From: Saccharothrix sp. NRRL B-16348
Lineage (GTDB): Bacteria > Actinomycetota > Actinomycetes > Mycobacteriales > Pseudonocardiaceae
Direction of reading: 5' to 3'
NCBI RefSeq assembly: GCF_001280085.1
Contig: NZ_LGED01000001.1
Coordinates: 296,230-360,229, forward strand
Length of the DNA stretch: 64,000 nucleotides
Position numbers and translations under genes: made by a program. Shown piece after piece: positions 16,795 to 26,645 of this stretch; positions within the stretch are counted from its first letter, which is position 1, and each line of letters begins with the position of its first letter. The notes beneath the pieces are model-generated. The model was not told where the DNA came from. It did no database searches and was given only the letters and a program-made list of their open reading frames with translations.

Positions 16795-17985
16795 GTGACG
16801 GGGAGTGATGAGATCAGCGAAAGGGTGCCGCGGCTGCTCCGCGTGACCGCGGCGTTGAGCTGGCGGTTCGTGGCCGTGGTCGCCGCCCTCTACGTGGTGT
16901 TCCAGGTGGTCGGGTTCCTGGCCACGATCGTCATCCCCACCGGGGTGGCGCTGCTGCTGGCCGCGCTGCTGTCGCCCGCGGTGTCGCAGCTCAACCGGGC
17001 GGGCATCCCGCGCGGGCTGGCCACCGGCGTGGTGCTCGTCGGCGGGATCGCGGTCGTCGGCGGCGTGCTCACGTTCGTGATCACCGAGTTCTCCAAGGGC
17101 CTGCCGGACCTCCAGGAGCAGGTCAGCGCGAGCCTGGACACGATCCGCGGCTGGCTCAAGGACGGGCCGCTGCACCTGAGCGACCTCCAGCTCCAGCAGT
17201 ACCTCGACCGGGTGGTGGAGACGGTCAAGGAGAACCAGTCCGAGATCACGTCGGGCGCGCTCACCACGGCGGCCACCGTCGGCGAGCTGCTGACCGGGCT
17301 GATCCTCGCGCTGTTCACGCTCATCTTCTTCCTGCACGACGGCGACGGGATCTGGCGGTTCATGATCCGGATCGTGCCGCGCGACGTGCGCGGCCGGGCG
17401 GACGTGGCCGGACGGCGCGGGTTCGCCTCGCTCGTGTCGTACGTGCGGGCGACCGCGCTGGTGGCGGTGGTGGACGCGGTGGGCGTCGGCATCGGCCTGT
17501 GGATCGTGGACGTGCCGCTGGTCGTGCCGCTGTCGGCGCTGGTGTTCCTCGGCGCGTTCATCCCGATCGTCGGCGCGGTGATCACCGGCGCGGTGGCGGT
17601 GCTGGTGGCGCTGGTGGCCAACGGGCCCATCCAGGCGTTGATCATCCTGGCCGTGCTGATCGGCGTGATGCAGCTGGAGAGCCACGTGCTGCAACCGCTG
17701 CTGCTGGGACGCGCGGTGAAGCTGCACCCGCTGGCCGTGGTGCTGGCGATCACGGCCGGCTTGGTCGTCGGCGGCATCGCGGGCGCGCTGCTGTCCGTGC
17801 CGCTGCTGGCGGTGCTGAACTCGGGGATCAGGTCGTTGCTGTCGGAGTCGGACCGGGACGTGGAGCCGCGCCAGGTCGACGTGCTGGAGCCGCAGGAGAG
17901 CGGACCGATCGACACGGGCGGGGATCGTGTCGAGGACATCGACGACACCGAGGGCCCGACCGCGGAGCACAGCGGCAGGCAGTAG
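16795..17985 (+). CDS. AI-2E family transporter (PerM/DUF20 permease)
   Basis: A 396-residue inner-membrane protein with about eight hydrophobic segments. Early ones are FVAVVAALYVVFQVVGFLA, VIPTGVALLLAALLSPAV and GLATGVVLVGGIAVVGGVLT. The soluble helical region QEQVSASLDTIRGWLKDG and the terminal SHVLQPLLLGRAVKLHPLAVVLAITAGLVVGGIAGALLSVPLLAVLN block are hallmarks of this permease family. Family members include autoinducer-2 exporters and Na+/H+ antiporters; the substrate here is unknown. An acidic cytoplasmic tail follows. It is divergent from the beta-helix protein and convergent with the diguanylate cyclase, ending 6 bases before it. Confidence 0.92.
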   Translation: MTGSDEISERVPRLLRVTAALSWRFVAVVAALYVVFQVVGFLATIVIPTGVALLLAALLSPAVSQLNRAGIPRGLATGVVLVGGIAVVGGVLTFVITEFSKGLPDLQEQVSASLDTIRGWLKDGPLHLSDLQLQQYLDRVVETVKENQSEITSGALTTAATVGELLTGLILALFTLIFFLHDGDGIWRFMIRIVPRDVRGRADVAGRRGFASLVSYVRATALVAVVDAVGVGIGLWIVDVPLVVPLSALVFLGAFIPIVGAVITGAVAVLVALVANGPIQALIILAVLIGVMQLESHVLQPLLLGRAVKLHPLAVVLAITAGLVVGGIAGALLSVPLLAVLNSGIRSLLSESDRDVEPRQVDVLEPQESGPIDTGGDRVEDIDDTEGPTAEHSGRQ

Positions 17986-17990
17986 AGAGG

Positions 17991-19232
17991 TCAGGCCATC
18001 TCGACCAGGTTGCGGCCGTAGCCCTTGGCCGCGAGCAGCGCGGAGTCGGCGGCCACCAGCAGGTCCGGCAGCTCGTAGCCGAACCGCTGGGTGGTCGCCA
18101 CGCCGATGCTCACGGTGAGGCCGGTGAGCAGGTGCTCCCGCCCGTCCGTGCCGACGGTGGGCACGGCCAGGTCGGCGACGGCGTGCCGCACGCGTTGCGC
18201 CACGGACCGGGCGATGGCGGGCTCGGCGTCCGGCAGCAGCACGACGAACTCCTCGCCGCCGAAGCGACCGACCAGGTCGCCGCGCCGGACCGTGCTGGTC
18301 AGCAGCAGGGCGACCGCGCTGAGCGCCGAGTCGCCCGCCAGGTGGCCGACCTCGTCGTTGACCCGCTTGAAGTGGTCGAGGTCGAGCAGCATCACGGCCA
18401 TCGGCCGGTCGCGCACCCGTGCCTTGGACAGCTCGTACCGGGCCCGGCTGTCCCAGTGCACGGCGTTCGCCAGGCCGGTCTTGGCGTCGCGCTGGGCGGA
18501 CCGCCGCCACTGCGGCAGCTGCGCCGCCCGTTCCAGCAGGGCCAGTGGCGGTCCGGCCATCAGCGCGTGCACCGGGGTGGTGACGGCGACGAAGCCCATC
18601 AGGCCGCCGATGCTCACCGCCACGATGCCGAGCACGACGTCGATCGGCTCGCCGATGACCTCCTCGCCCCTGGCGTGCGGGCTGCGCAGCTTCAGGCCGA
18701 GCGCGATCACGCCGGCGCGGACCACCAGCAGCACGGTCCCGCCGAGCACCATGACGGCCAGGTCCGCGCGCGGCTCGGCCCAGCCGATGGCGTAGCGGGT
18801 GCCGAACACGGCCAGCGTGGTCGCGGACAGGGTGAACACCCAGCGGTGCGACTCGGGGCGCTGGGTCAGCACGCCGTGCAGCGCGGGGCCGAAGAGCAGC
18901 AGGACGAGCAGGTTGCACGGCAGGGCGACCAGGCCCGCGGTGAGGTAGCACAGGTGGGCGGCCCACGGGTTGCGCGCGGCCTCGCCCGCCCGGTGGCTGT
19001 AGATCGAGCTGCCGATGACGACCGCGCCCGCGGTGCCCGCGATGGCCGCGAACCGGCCGATCTCACCGGGCGACGGCTGGGGCCACGTCACGATCGCGTA
19101 GACCACGACGGCCAGCGCGAGCAGGTCCACGAGCAGCCAGTAGGCCAGCGCGGAGCGCTTCAGCGTCCACAGAGGCCAGTGGCGCACGCTCGGCCCTCCC
19201 TCGCCGCAGCAGTCCACGGACGTGATCTTCAC
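17991..19232 (-). CDS. Membrane diguanylate cyclase (GGDEF, catalytically complete)
   Basis: A 413-residue protein with an N-terminal module of about six transmembrane helices (residues 28-222) and a cytoplasmic GGDEF domain. The active site is intact: DLDHFKRVND at 284-293 and GGEEF at 325-329. An RxxD inhibitory site (RRGD, 316-319) sits exactly five residues before GGEEF, so feedback inhibition by c-di-GMP is expected. GTG 19232 gives good wobble statistics throughout; GTG 19187, preceded by GGGAGG at 7 bases, is an alternative start that drops 15 residues. c-di-GMP controls development in filamentous actinomycetes, so a developmental role is plausible. Confidence 0.92.
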   Translation of the reverse strand: MKITSVDCCGEGGPSVRHWPLWTLKRSALAYWLLVDLLALAVVVYAIVTWPQPSPGEIGRFAAIAGTAGAVVIGSSIYSHRAGEAARNPWAAHLCYLTAGLVALPCNLLVLLLFGPALHGVLTQRPESHRWVFTLSATTLAVFGTRYAIGWAEPRADLAVMVLGGTVLLVVRAGVIALGLKLRSPHARGEEVIGEPIDVVLGIVAVSIGGLMGFVAVTTPVHALMAGPPLALLERAAQLPQWRRSAQRDAKTGLANAVHWDSRARYELSKARVRDRPMAVMLLDLDHFKRVNDEVGHLAGDSALSAVALLLTSTVRRGDLVGRFGGEEFVVLLPDAEPAIARSVAQRVRHAVADLAVPTVGTDGREHLLTGLTVSIGVATTQRFGYELPDLLVAADSALLAAKGYGRNLVEMA

Positions 19233-19375
19233 CCCCGGAGGTAATCAGACTCCGTGAGATCACGCTCGGTGACTCCCGCCAGCCTTCCACATGTGTCGGT
19301 ATCGGAACAGACGGCCACCTGGGGGTTAGCTGCGCCACTCCGACACGGCAAGATTGGGGACGAAGGGAGCACACC

Positions 19376-20518
19376 GTGCACACGAAGCCATCCGACCAGG
19401 GGACAGCGGCCATGGAGGACCCGGTCGCGCACCTCTGGCGGGGAACGGTAGCGCTACGCGTAGTGACGTTCCTGTTCGCCTTGGGCAACGTGATCGTCCA
19501 GCACAACTACTACGAACGCCCGTGGCTGGCGTGGGCGACGATCGCGGCGATGGCCGTCTGGTCCGTGTTCACCATCCAGGCCTACAGCCGGGAACGCGGG
19601 CGGCGGCCGTGGATCGTGGTGGCGGACGTCGGGGTCACGTGCGGCCTGATGTCCCTCTCGCCGCTGATCATGACGGATGCTCAGTTCCTGTTCGCCGTCC
19701 CGCTGATCACCACGATCTGGGCGGCCGGGCCTCCGGTGGCGGCGGGCGCGCTCGGCGGGCAGGTCGCGGGCGCGGTGTCCGGGTTCGTGGTGGGCTTGAG
19801 CACCTACCTCAACCGCGTCGAGCTCACCATCGACCTGGTGCGGGACGTGGTCCTGCTGGCGGGCGCCGGTTTCGTGGTCGGCATGGCGTCGTCCACGGCG
19901 CGCCGCTCGGCGGTGCGGTTGGCGCAGGCGTTGCGGACCGAGGCGGCCACGGCGGAGCGCGAGCGGCTCGCCCGGTCCATTCACGACGGTGTGCTGCAGG
20001 TGCTGGCACGCGTGCGCAAGCGCGGCACGGAACTCGGCGGCGAGGCGGCGGAACTCGCGGAACTGGCCGGTGAGCAGGAAGTCGCGCTGCGGTCCCTGGT
20101 GGCCGCCGCGCCGACCGAGTCCACCGTGGACGGCGACGCGGACCTGCGGCCGGCGTTGCAGCTGCTCGCCACGTCCCGGTTCCAGGTGTCCACACCGGCC
20201 ACGCAGGTGATGCTGCCGGCCGCCACGGCGTTCGAGCTGACCGCCGTGGTGCGCGAGGCGCTGTCCAACGTGGACAAGCACGCGGGCCCGGACGCGCGGG
20301 CGTGGGTGCTGCTCGAAGACCTCGGCGAGGAGGTCGTGATCAGCGTCCGCGACGACGGCCCCGGCATCCCCGAGGGCAGGCTGGCCTCCGCCGAGGCGGA
20401 GGGGCGGATGGGCGTCGCCCAGTCCATCCGGGGCCGGGTGGAGGCGCTGCGTGGCACCCTTGAGCTGCAAACGGGGCCGGGGGAGGGCACCGAATGGGAG
20501 GTGCGGGTCTACAGATGA
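19376..20518 (+). CDS. Sensor histidine kinase, MacS-like (DUF5931 membrane domain)
   Basis: A 380-residue NarL-type kinase. Residues 20-172 hold five or six transmembrane helices (from VALRVVTFLFALGNVIV to LAGAGFVVGMASS), typical of the MacS sensor domain. The phosphoacceptor is His203 in RLARSIHDGVLQVL, and the ATPase boxes REALSNVDKHAG, DDGPGIPEG and GRMGVAQSIRGR follow. GTG 19376 is preceded by AAGGGAG. The stop overlaps the start of the response regulator by ATGA, so the pair is co-translated. MacSR systems in actinomycetes affect envelope functions and antibiotic production; the signal is unknown. Confidence 0.92.
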   Translation: MHTKPSDQGTAAMEDPVAHLWRGTVALRVVTFLFALGNVIVQHNYYERPWLAWATIAAMAVWSVFTIQAYSRERGRRPWIVVADVGVTCGLMSLSPLIMTDAQFLFAVPLITTIWAAGPPVAAGALGGQVAGAVSGFVVGLSTYLNRVELTIDLVRDVVLLAGAGFVVGMASSTARRSAVRLAQALRTEAATAERERLARSIHDGVLQVLARVRKRGTELGGEAAELAELAGEQEVALRSLVAAAPTESTVDGDADLRPALQLLATSRFQVSTPATQVMLPAATAFELTAVVREALSNVDKHAGPDARAWVLLEDLGEEVVISVRDDGPGIPEGRLASAEAEGRMGVAQSIRGRVEALRGTLELQTGPGEGTEWEVRVYR

Positions 20519-21165
20519 GCGTTTCCGTGATGGTGGTGGACGACCACCCGCTGTGGCGTGACGGCGTCGCGCGTGACCTGGCCGAACGCGGTTTCGAGGT
20601 GGTCGCGACCGCGGGCGACGCCGCGTCGGCGGTGCGGATCGCCCGCGCGGTGCGGCCCGACGTGGTGCTGATGGACCTCAACCTGGGCGAGACGACGGGG
20701 GTGGAGGCGACCACGATGATCACCGGGTCGCTGGCCGGGACGAGGGTGCTGGTGCTGTCCGCGAGCGGCGAGCACAGCGACGTGCTGGAGGCGGTGAAGG
20801 CGGGCGCGTCCGGCTACCTGGTGAAGTCGGCGTCGGCCGAGGAGCTGGTGGAGGCGGTGAACCGGACCGCGGCCGGTGACGCGGTGTTCACCGCGGGGCT
20901 GGCGGGGCTGGTGCTCGGCGAGTACCGGCGGATGGCCGCCACGCCGGACGACGACAAGCCGCAGCTCACCGAGCGGGAGACCGAGGTGCTGCGGCTGGTG
21001 GCCAAGGGCCTGACAGCGCGGCAGATCGCGAACCGGCTGGTGATCTCGCACCGCACGGTGGAGAACCACGTGCAGTCCACCCTGCGCAAGCTGCAACTGC
21101 ACAACCGCGTCGAGCTGGCGCGGTACGCGATCGAGCACGGGCTCGACGTCGAGCCGGAGGGCTGA
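20515..21165 (+). CDS. LuxR-family response regulator, MacR-like
   Basis: A 216-residue regulator that pairs with the kinase just upstream. The receiver has the acidic pocket VVDDH, phosphoacceptor Asp54 (VVLMDLNLGE), Ser (LVLSAS) and Lys (GYLVKSAS). The C-terminal GerE/LuxR HTH is complete (LTERETEVLRLVAKGLTARQIANRLVISHRTVENHVQSTLRKL). The start ATG 20515 overlaps the kinase stop (ATGA). A frame upstream to 20494 exists but is inside the kinase gene. Confidence 0.94.
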   Translation: MSVSVMVVDDHPLWRDGVARDLAERGFEVVATAGDAASAVRIARAVRPDVVLMDLNLGETTGVEATTMITGSLAGTRVLVLSASGEHSDVLEAVKAGASGYLVKSASAEELVEAVNRTAAGDAVFTAGLAGLVLGEYRRMAATPDDDKPQLTERETEVLRLVAKGLTARQIANRLVISHRTVENHVQSTLRKLQLHNRVELARYAIEHGLDVEPEG

Positions 21166-21168
21166 GCC

Positions 21169-21738
21169 ATGACCGACCCGAAGGACTTCCGGGTGTCCGA
21201 CGCCGAGCGGGAGCACGTCGTCGGCCTGTTGCAGAAGGCGATCGGCCGCGGCCTGATCACGCTGGACGAGTTCACCGAGCGGACCGACACCGCGCTGGCC
21301 GCGCGCACCCGCGGCGAGCTGAACGCGGTGCTGCTCGACCTGCCGGGGATGGTGCACAACGAGCAGGTGCTCGCCGTGCCGCAGGACCGGCAGGAGCTCA
21401 AGGCCACCATGTCGACGGTCAACCGCAAGGGCAACTGGACGGTGCCGCGGCAGCTCGTCGTGCGCAGCCGGATGGGCTCGACGGACCTGGACTTCCGCGA
21501 GGCGTCCATCCCGCACGCGGTGGTGGACATCGAGCTGGACGTGACCGCCGGGTCGGTGAAGCTGGTGCTGCCGGAGGGCGCGACGGTCAACGCCGACGGC
21601 GTCGAGCTGGCCGCGAGCAACCTGAAGGACAAGGTCGGCACCGGCGTTAACGGTCGACCGCACTTCGTCGTGCACGGCCTGGTGCGCGCGGGCAACGTGG
21701 AGATCAAGAAGAAGGCCCGCTGGTTCCGGCACGCGTGA
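21169..21738 (+). CDS. DUF1707 SHOCT-like domain protein
   Basis: A 189-residue cytoplasmic protein. Residues 7-60 (FRVSDAEREHVVGLLQKAIGRGLITLDEFTERTDTALAARTRGELNAVLLDLP) are a DUF1707 domain, common in actinobacteria. The C-terminal half (VRSRMGSTDLDFREASIPHAVVDIELDVTAGSVKLVLPEG) is a beta-rich module like the cell-wall-active antibiotics response (LiaF) domain. It starts 3 bases after the MacR-like regulator, so it belongs to that operon and may modulate or report on the two-component system. Confidence 0.88.
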   Translation: MTDPKDFRVSDAEREHVVGLLQKAIGRGLITLDEFTERTDTALAARTRGELNAVLLDLPGMVHNEQVLAVPQDRQELKATMSTVNRKGNWTVPRQLVVRSRMGSTDLDFREASIPHAVVDIELDVTAGSVKLVLPEGATVNADGVELAASNLKDKVGTGVNGRPHFVVHGLVRAGNVEIKKKARWFRHA

Positions 21739-21806
21739 CCGGGGTCGTCCCGGCCGCCGCGTGACGCCGTCGTGCGCCCCGCCCGCCGGCCGACGAGGAT
21801 CGTGAC

Positions 21807-23270
21807 GTGCACTGCCTCGTCACCGGCGCGACCGGCTACCTCGGCGGACGGCTCGTGCCCCGGTTGGTCGCGGCGGGTCACCGGGTCAGGTGCCTGGTCC
21901 GCGACCCGCGCAAGCTGCGGGACGTGCCGTGGGCCGGGCAGGTCGAGGTCGTGCGCGGCGACGTGCTCGACCGGGCGTCGCTGGACGCGGCGGTGCGCGA
22001 CGTCGACGTCGTGCACTACCTCGTCCACTCGTTGAGCGACCCGGACTTCGCCGACGCGGACCGGCGCGCCGCGGAGAACACCGCGCGCGCCGCGGCGGAC
22101 GCGGGGGTGCGGCGGATCGTCTACCTGGGCGGGCTGCACCCGCCCGGGGTGGCGTTGTCACCCCACCTCGCCTCGCGCGAAGAGGTCGGGGACGTGTTCC
22201 TGCGCTGCCCGGTGCCCGCCGCGGTGCTCCAGGCGGCGGTGGTGATCGGGTCCGGCTCGGCGAGCTTCGAGATGCTGCGCTACCTCACCGAACGGCTGCC
22301 GGTCATGGTCACGCCGCGCTGGGTGCGCAACCGGGTCCAGCCGATCGCGGTGCGGGACGTGCTGCGGTACCTGGTCGACGCGGTGGGGCTGCCGGCCGAC
22401 GTCAACCGGGCGTTCGACGTCGGCGGCCCGGACGTGCTGACCTACCTGGAGATGATGCTCCGGTACGCGGAGGTGGCCGGGCTACCCCGGCGCCGCGTGC
22501 TGCCGGTGCCGGTGCTCACGCCTCGCCTGTCCGCCTACTGGGTCGACCTGGTCACGCCCGTGCCGCGGGCGATCGCCGCGCCGTTGATCGAGTCGCTGGT
22601 GCACGAGGTGGTGTGCCGGGAGCACGACGTCGAGACGTGGCTGCCGGGCGAGAACACCGGCTACGACCGGGCGGTGGCCCTCGCGCTGGCCAAGGTCCGC
22701 GGCGCGGACGTGGAGACCCGCTGGTCGGGTGCGTCGGTGCCGGGCGCGCCCGCCGACCCGCTGCCGACCGACCCCGACTGGTCCGGCGGCTCGTCGTACG
22801 TCGACGTGCGGGAACGGCGGACCGGCGCCTCACCGGAACGGCTGTGGCAGGTCGTGGAGGGCATCGGCGGCGAGCACGGCTGGTACTCGTTCCCCTTGGC
22901 GTGGGCGGTGCGCGGGTGGCTGGACCGGCTGGTCGGCGGGGTCGGGCTGCGGCGCGGGCGGCGTGATCCGAGGCGGCTGCACGTCGGCGAGGCGTTGGAC
23001 TTCTGGCGGGTCGAGGAACTCGACCGGGGCAGGTTGCTGCGGTTGCGCGCGGAGATGCGGGTGCCGGGCCTGGCGTGGTTGGAGCTGCGGGTCGCGGCGG
23101 CGGACGGCGGTGGGTCGACCTACTCGCAACGGGCGGTGTTCGTGCCGCGCGGGCTGGCCGGGCACGTGTACTGGTGGCTGGTGTGGCCGTTCCACGGGCT
23201 GGTGTTCGGCGGCATGGCCCGCAACATCGCCAATGAAGCTCAACTTACGAGTGAATTCAGAAAGTCCTGA
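21807..23270 (+). CDS. NAD(P)-binding epimerase-like protein with DUF2867 domain
   Basis: A 487-residue two-domain protein. The N-terminal 300 residues are an atypical extended SDR with the cofactor motif TGATGYLGG and [13 protein letters not shown]. From about residue 335 ([32 protein letters not shown]) a DUF2867 domain follows, with an SRPBCC-like hydrophobic pocket. Such fusions are common and largely uncharacterised. The GTG start has AGGA 8 bases upstream. A possible link with the preceding DUF1707 gene (68 bases) is not proven. Confidence 0.88.
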   Translation: MHCLVTGATGYLGGRLVPRLVAAGHRVRCLVRDPRKLRDVPWAGQVEVVRGDVLDRASLDAAVRDVDVVHYLVHSLSDPDFADADRRAAENTARAAADAGVRRIVYLGGLHPPGVALSPHLASREEVGDVFLRCPVPAAVLQAAVVIGSGSASFEMLRYLTERLPVMVTPRWVRNRVQPIAVRDVLRYLVDAVGLPADVNRAFDVGGPDVLTYLEMMLRYAEVAGLPRRRVLPVPVLTPRLSAYWVDLVTPVPRAIAAPLIESLVHEVVCREHDVETWLPGENTGYDRAVALALAKVRGADVETRWSGASVPGAPADPLPTDPDWSGGSSYVDVRERRTGASPERLWQVVEGIGGEHGWYSFPLAWAVRGWLDRLVGGVGLRRGRRDPRRLHVGEALDFWRVEELDRGRLLRLRAEMRVPGLAWLELRVAAADGGGSTYSQRAVFVPRGLAGHVYWWLVWPFHGLVFGGMARNIANEAQLTSEFRKS

Positions 23271-23284
23271 TGGACTGCACAAGA

Positions 23285-23304
23285 GGGCGGGTGCACACTC
23301 GCCC
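23285..23304. promoter_or_regulatory. Near-palindrome just upstream of tdh (operator candidate)
   Basis: GGGCG-G-GTG-CA-CAC-T-CGCCC is an imperfect 20-base palindrome whose right end is 2 bases before ATG 23307. Its position would block initiation. The candidate regulator is unknown; no local regulator is adjacent upstream. Confidence 0.45.
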
Positions 23305-23306
23305 GC

Positions 23307-24341
23307 ATGAAGGCACTGGTCAAGGCGACCGCCGGGCCGGGGTTGTCGTTGACCGACGTCCCCGACCCCACCCCCGGAGCCGGCGACGTGGTGGTCCGGG
23401 TCCTGCGCGCCGGCATCTGCGGCACGGACCTGCACATCGACTCGTGGGACGAGTGGGCCGCGCACAACATCAGCGCGCCGCTCGTGCTCGGGCACGAGTT
23501 CGTCGGCGAGGTGGTCGAGACGGGCGCCTCGGTGACCGGGGTGAAGGTCGGCGACCTGGTCAGCGGCGAGGGCCACCTGGTCTGCGGCACGTGCCGCAAC
23601 TGCAAGGCGGGCCGCCGGCACCTGTGCGCCAACACCCGCGGCCTCGGCGTGCACAGCGACGGCGCGTTCGCGCAGTACGTGGTGCTGCCCGAGCAGAACG
23701 CCTGGGTGCACCGCGCGCCCGTCGACCTGGACGTGGCGGCGATCTTCGACCCCTTCGGCAACGCCGTGCACACCGCGCTGTCGTTCCCGGTCATCGGCGA
23801 GGACGTGCTGATCACCGGCGCCGGCCCGATCGGGATCATGGCGGCGGCCGTGGCCAAGCACGCGGGTGCGCGCAACGTCGTCATCACCGACGTCAGCGAG
23901 CACCGGCTGGAGTTGGCCCGCAAGGTCGGCGTCGACCTCGCGCTGAACGTCACCGGGCGCACCATCGCCGAGGCGCAGGCCGAGCTGGGCATGTCCGAGG
24001 GCTTCGACGTCGGCATGGAGATGTCCGGCCGGCCGGTCGCGCTGCGGGAGATGATCGGCAACATGACCCACGGCGGCCGGATCGCGATGCTGGGCCTGCC
24101 CGCCGAGGAGTTCGCGGTCGACTTCGGCAGCGTCGTGCTGAAGATGCTGCAGATCAAGGGCATCTACGGCCGCGAGATGTTCGAGACCTGGTACTCGATG
24201 TCCGTGCTGCTGCAACGCGGCCTCGACCTGACGCCGGTGATCACGCACCGGTTCGACTACACGGCGTTCGACGAGGCGTTCGCGACGGCGCGCGAGGGCA
24301 AGTGCGGCAAGGTCATCCTCGACTGGACGGGAGCTCACTGA
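23307..24341 (+). CDS. tdh: L-threonine 3-dehydrogenase
   Basis: A 344-residue zinc-dependent medium-chain dehydrogenase that oxidises L-threonine to 2-amino-3-ketobutyrate with NAD+. Catalytic-zinc and proton-relay residues are Cys38, Thr40, His43 (ICGTDLH) and His63-Glu64 (GHE). The structural zinc Cys are C93, C96, C99 and C107. The cofactor loop is [18 protein letters not shown]. The next gene, kbl, starts inside the tdh stop, so the two pathway enzymes are made together and pass on the unstable intermediate. Confidence 0.95.
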   Translation: MKALVKATAGPGLSLTDVPDPTPGAGDVVVRVLRAGICGTDLHIDSWDEWAAHNISAPLVLGHEFVGEVVETGASVTGVKVGDLVSGEGHLVCGTCRNCKAGRRHLCANTRGLGVHSDGAFAQYVVLPEQNAWVHRAPVDLDVAAIFDPFGNAVHTALSFPVIGEDVLITGAGPIGIMAAAVAKHAGARNVVITDVSEHRLELARKVGVDLALNVTGRTIAEAQAELGMSEGFDVGMEMSGRPVALREMIGNMTHGGRIAMLGLPAEEFAVDFGSVVLKMLQIKGIYGREMFETWYSMSVLLQRGLDLTPVITHRFDYTAFDEAFATAREGKCGKVILDWTGAH

Positions 24342-25519
24342 TGTACGGCGCGATGCGCGAGGACCTGCGGACCGGGCTGGACGAGATCCGCGCGGCCGGG
24401 CTCTACAAGGCGGAACGGGTGATCGGCACACCGCAGAGCGCCGCCGTCCGCGTGGGCTCCGGCGCCGAGGTGCTGAACTTCTGCGCCAACAACTACCTGG
24501 GCCTGGCCGACCACCCGCGGCTGGTCGAGGCGGCGCACGAGGCGTTGGACCGGTGGGGTTTCGGCATGGCGTCGGTGCGGTTCATCTGCGGCACGCAGGA
24601 GCCGCACAAGGAGCTGGAGCTGCGGCTCTCGGAGTTCCTCGGCACCGAGGACACGATCCTGTACAGCTCGTGCTTCGACGCCAACGGCGGCCTGTTCGAG
24701 ACCCTGCTCGGCGCGGACGACGCGATCATCTCCGACGAGCTGAACCACGCGTCGATCATCGACGGCGTGCGGCTGTCGAAGGCACGCCGCTACCGCTACA
24801 AGAACCGCGACATGGACGACCTGGAACGGCAGCTCAAGGACGCCGCCGACGCCCGCTACCGGCTGATCGCGACCGACGGCGTGTTCTCCATGGACGGCTA
24901 CCTCGCGCCGCTGGACGACATCTGCGACCTGGCCGAGCGGTACGACGCGCTGGTGATGGTCGACGACTCGCACGCCGTCGGCTTCACCGGCCCGAACGGT
25001 CGCGGCACGCCCGAGCTGTTCGGCGTGCAGGACCGGGTGGACATCGTCACCGGCACCCTCGGCAAGGCGCTCGGCGGCGCCTCGGGCGGCTACACGTCCG
25101 GGCGGGCGGAGATCGTGGAGATGCTGCGGCAGCGGTCGCGGCCCTACCTGTTCTCCAACTCGCTGGCCCCGTCGATCACCGCCGCCGCGATCGCCGCGCT
25201 GGACCTGCTCAGCTCGTCCGGCGAGCTGCTGACCAGGCTGCGCGAGAACACCGCGCTGTTCCGCTCGCGGATGACCGAGGCGGGCTTCGACCTGCTGCCG
25301 GGCGAGCACCCGATCATCCCGGTGATGATCGGCGACGCGGCGGAGGCGTCCCGGATGGCCGACCTGCTGCTGGAGCAGGGCATCTACGTGATCGGCTTCT
25401 CGTACCCCGTCGTGCCGCACGGCAAGGCGCGGATCCGGACGCAGCTGTCCGCGGCCCACTCGACCGACGACGTGAACCGGGCGGTGGACGCGTTCATCGC
25501 GGCACGCGACCGGATGTGA
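24341..25519 (+). CDS. kbl: Glycine C-acetyltransferase (2-amino-3-ketobutyrate CoA ligase)
   Basis: A 392-residue PLP enzyme of the alpha-oxoamine synthase family. It cleaves 2-amino-3-ketobutyrate with CoA to glycine and acetyl-CoA, the second step of threonine catabolism. The PLP lysine is Lys242 in [10 protein letters not shown], close to its position in E. coli. Other family marks are [30 protein letters not shown] and [16 protein letters not shown]. The start codon overlaps the tdh stop (TGATG), which indicates translational coupling. Confidence 0.95.
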   Translation: MYGAMREDLRTGLDEIRAAGLYKAERVIGTPQSAAVRVGSGAEVLNFCANNYLGLADHPRLVEAAHEALDRWGFGMASVRFICGTQEPHKELELRLSEFLGTEDTILYSSCFDANGGLFETLLGADDAIISDELNHASIIDGVRLSKARRYRYKNRDMDDLERQLKDAADARYRLIATDGVFSMDGYLAPLDDICDLAERYDALVMVDDSHAVGFTGPNGRGTPELFGVQDRVDIVTGTLGKALGGASGGYTSGRAEIVEMLRQRSRPYLFSNSLAPSITAAAIAALDLLSSSGELLTRLRENTALFRSRMTEAGFDLLPGEHPIIPVMIGDAAEASRMADLLLEQGIYVIGFSYPVVPHGKARIRTQLSAAHSTDDVNRAVDAFIAARDRM

Positions 25520-25523
25520 CGCC

Positions 25524-25718
25524 TCACTTCTTGCCGCCGGGACCCCAGATGCCGGCGAACACGAGCAGGATCGCCGACACCAGGATCGAGAGGGTCACGA
25601 CGACGCCGTTCATCTCCAGCTCGCCCGCCCGGGCGCTGGGCACGATGAAGCCGAACACGACCAGCACGAGCAGGCCGAGGCCGGCGATGACCGTTTCGGT
25701 GGTGCGGAGCGAACGCAT
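25524..25718 (-). CDS. Small two-helix membrane protein (64 aa)
   Basis: A short integral membrane protein with helices at about residues 9-28 (TVIAGLGLLVLVVFGFIVPS) and 38-57 (GVVVTLSILVSAILLVFAGIW), ending GPGGKK. Wobble composition is normal and the sequence is clearly hydrophobic by design. It is convergent with kbl, 4 bases apart, and divergent from the LysR gene. Function unknown. Confidence 0.75.
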   Translation of the reverse strand: MRSLRTTETVIAGLGLLVLVVFGFIVPSARAGELEMNGVVVTLSILVSAILLVFAGIWGPGGKK

Positions 25719-25772
25719 GGCTCTTGGTACCGCACCGGCACCCGGCGTGCACATCGTGACGGGTGGCACCGG

Positions 25773-26645
25773 GTGATCGACCCGCGACGGCTGCGGGTGC
25801 TGCGCGCGCTCGCCGACCACGGCACCGTGACGGCGGCGGCGCAGGCCCTGCACCTCACGCCGTCCGCGGTGTCGCAGCAGTTGGCCGCCCTGGAGTCCGA
25901 GGTGGGCCACGAGCTGCTGCGCCGGCGGGGACGGCGGGTGTCGTTGACGGCCGCGGGCGAGCTGCTGGTCCGGCACGCCAACGCGGTGGCCGCGGAGCTG
26001 GAACGGGCGCAGGCGACGCTGGCCGCGTTCACGTCCGGCGCCACGGGCCGGGTCGAGGTCGGCAGCTTCGCGTCGGCGATCACGCAGGTCGTCGCGCCCG
26101 CGCTGGCCGCGCTGCGGGTGTCCGCGCCGGACGTGACGCTGCGCGTGCGCGACGTGGAGGGGCACGCCAGCGTGCCGCTGCTGCTCGACGGCGAGATCGA
26201 CCTGGCGATCACCGAGGAGTACCGGCTGCGCACCGACGACCGGCGGCTGACCCGGTTCCCGCTCTACACCGAGCCGTTCGACGTGGTGCTGCCGCCGGCG
26301 CACCCGTTGGCCGGTGCGGCCGAGGTGGACCTGGCCGACCTCGCGGACGACGACTGGGTCGTGACGCTGCCCGGCAACCCGGTGCGGGACGTCGTGCAGC
26401 TGGCGTGCGAGCACGCCGGTTTCGCGCCGCGGATCACGCACACGTCCGACGACTTCCGGGCCATCGGCGCGTTGGTGCGCGCGGGCGCCGGGGTGGCCTT
26501 GGTGCCGCGCAACGCCGTGCGCGGTGTGCCCGTCCGCGGCACGGCCCCGTTGCGGCGGGTGGTCGCGGCGGTGCGCGCGGGCAGCGAGGACCACCCGTTG
26601 ATCGGGTTGGTGCGCGACGCCCTCCTGGACGCCGTCGCTCAGTGA
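25773..26645 (+). CDS. LysR-family transcriptional regulator
   Basis: A 290-residue LysR-type protein. The N-terminal winged HTH is clear (PRRLRVLRALADHGTVTAAAQALHLTPSAVSQQLAALESEVG). The effector domain starts near residue 88 (GRVEVGSFASAITQVVAPALAAL) and contains LLDGEIDLAITEEY and ALVRAGAGVALVPRNAV. Start is GTG 25773. The stop overlaps the convergent ptsI stop by 7 bases. Its target may be the divergent small membrane protein or the nearby tdh-kbl operon; this is inference. Confidence 0.92.
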   Translation: MIDPRRLRVLRALADHGTVTAAAQALHLTPSAVSQQLAALESEVGHELLRRRGRRVSLTAAGELLVRHANAVAAELERAQATLAAFTSGATGRVEVGSFASAITQVVAPALAALRVSAPDVTLRVRDVEGHASVPLLLDGEIDLAITEEYRLRTDDRRLTRFPLYTEPFDVVLPPAHPLAGAAEVDLADLADDDWVVTLPGNPVRDVVQLACEHAGFAPRITHTSDDFRAIGALVRAGAGVALVPRNAVRGVPVRGTAPLRRVVAAVRAGSEDHPLIGLVRDALLDAVAQ

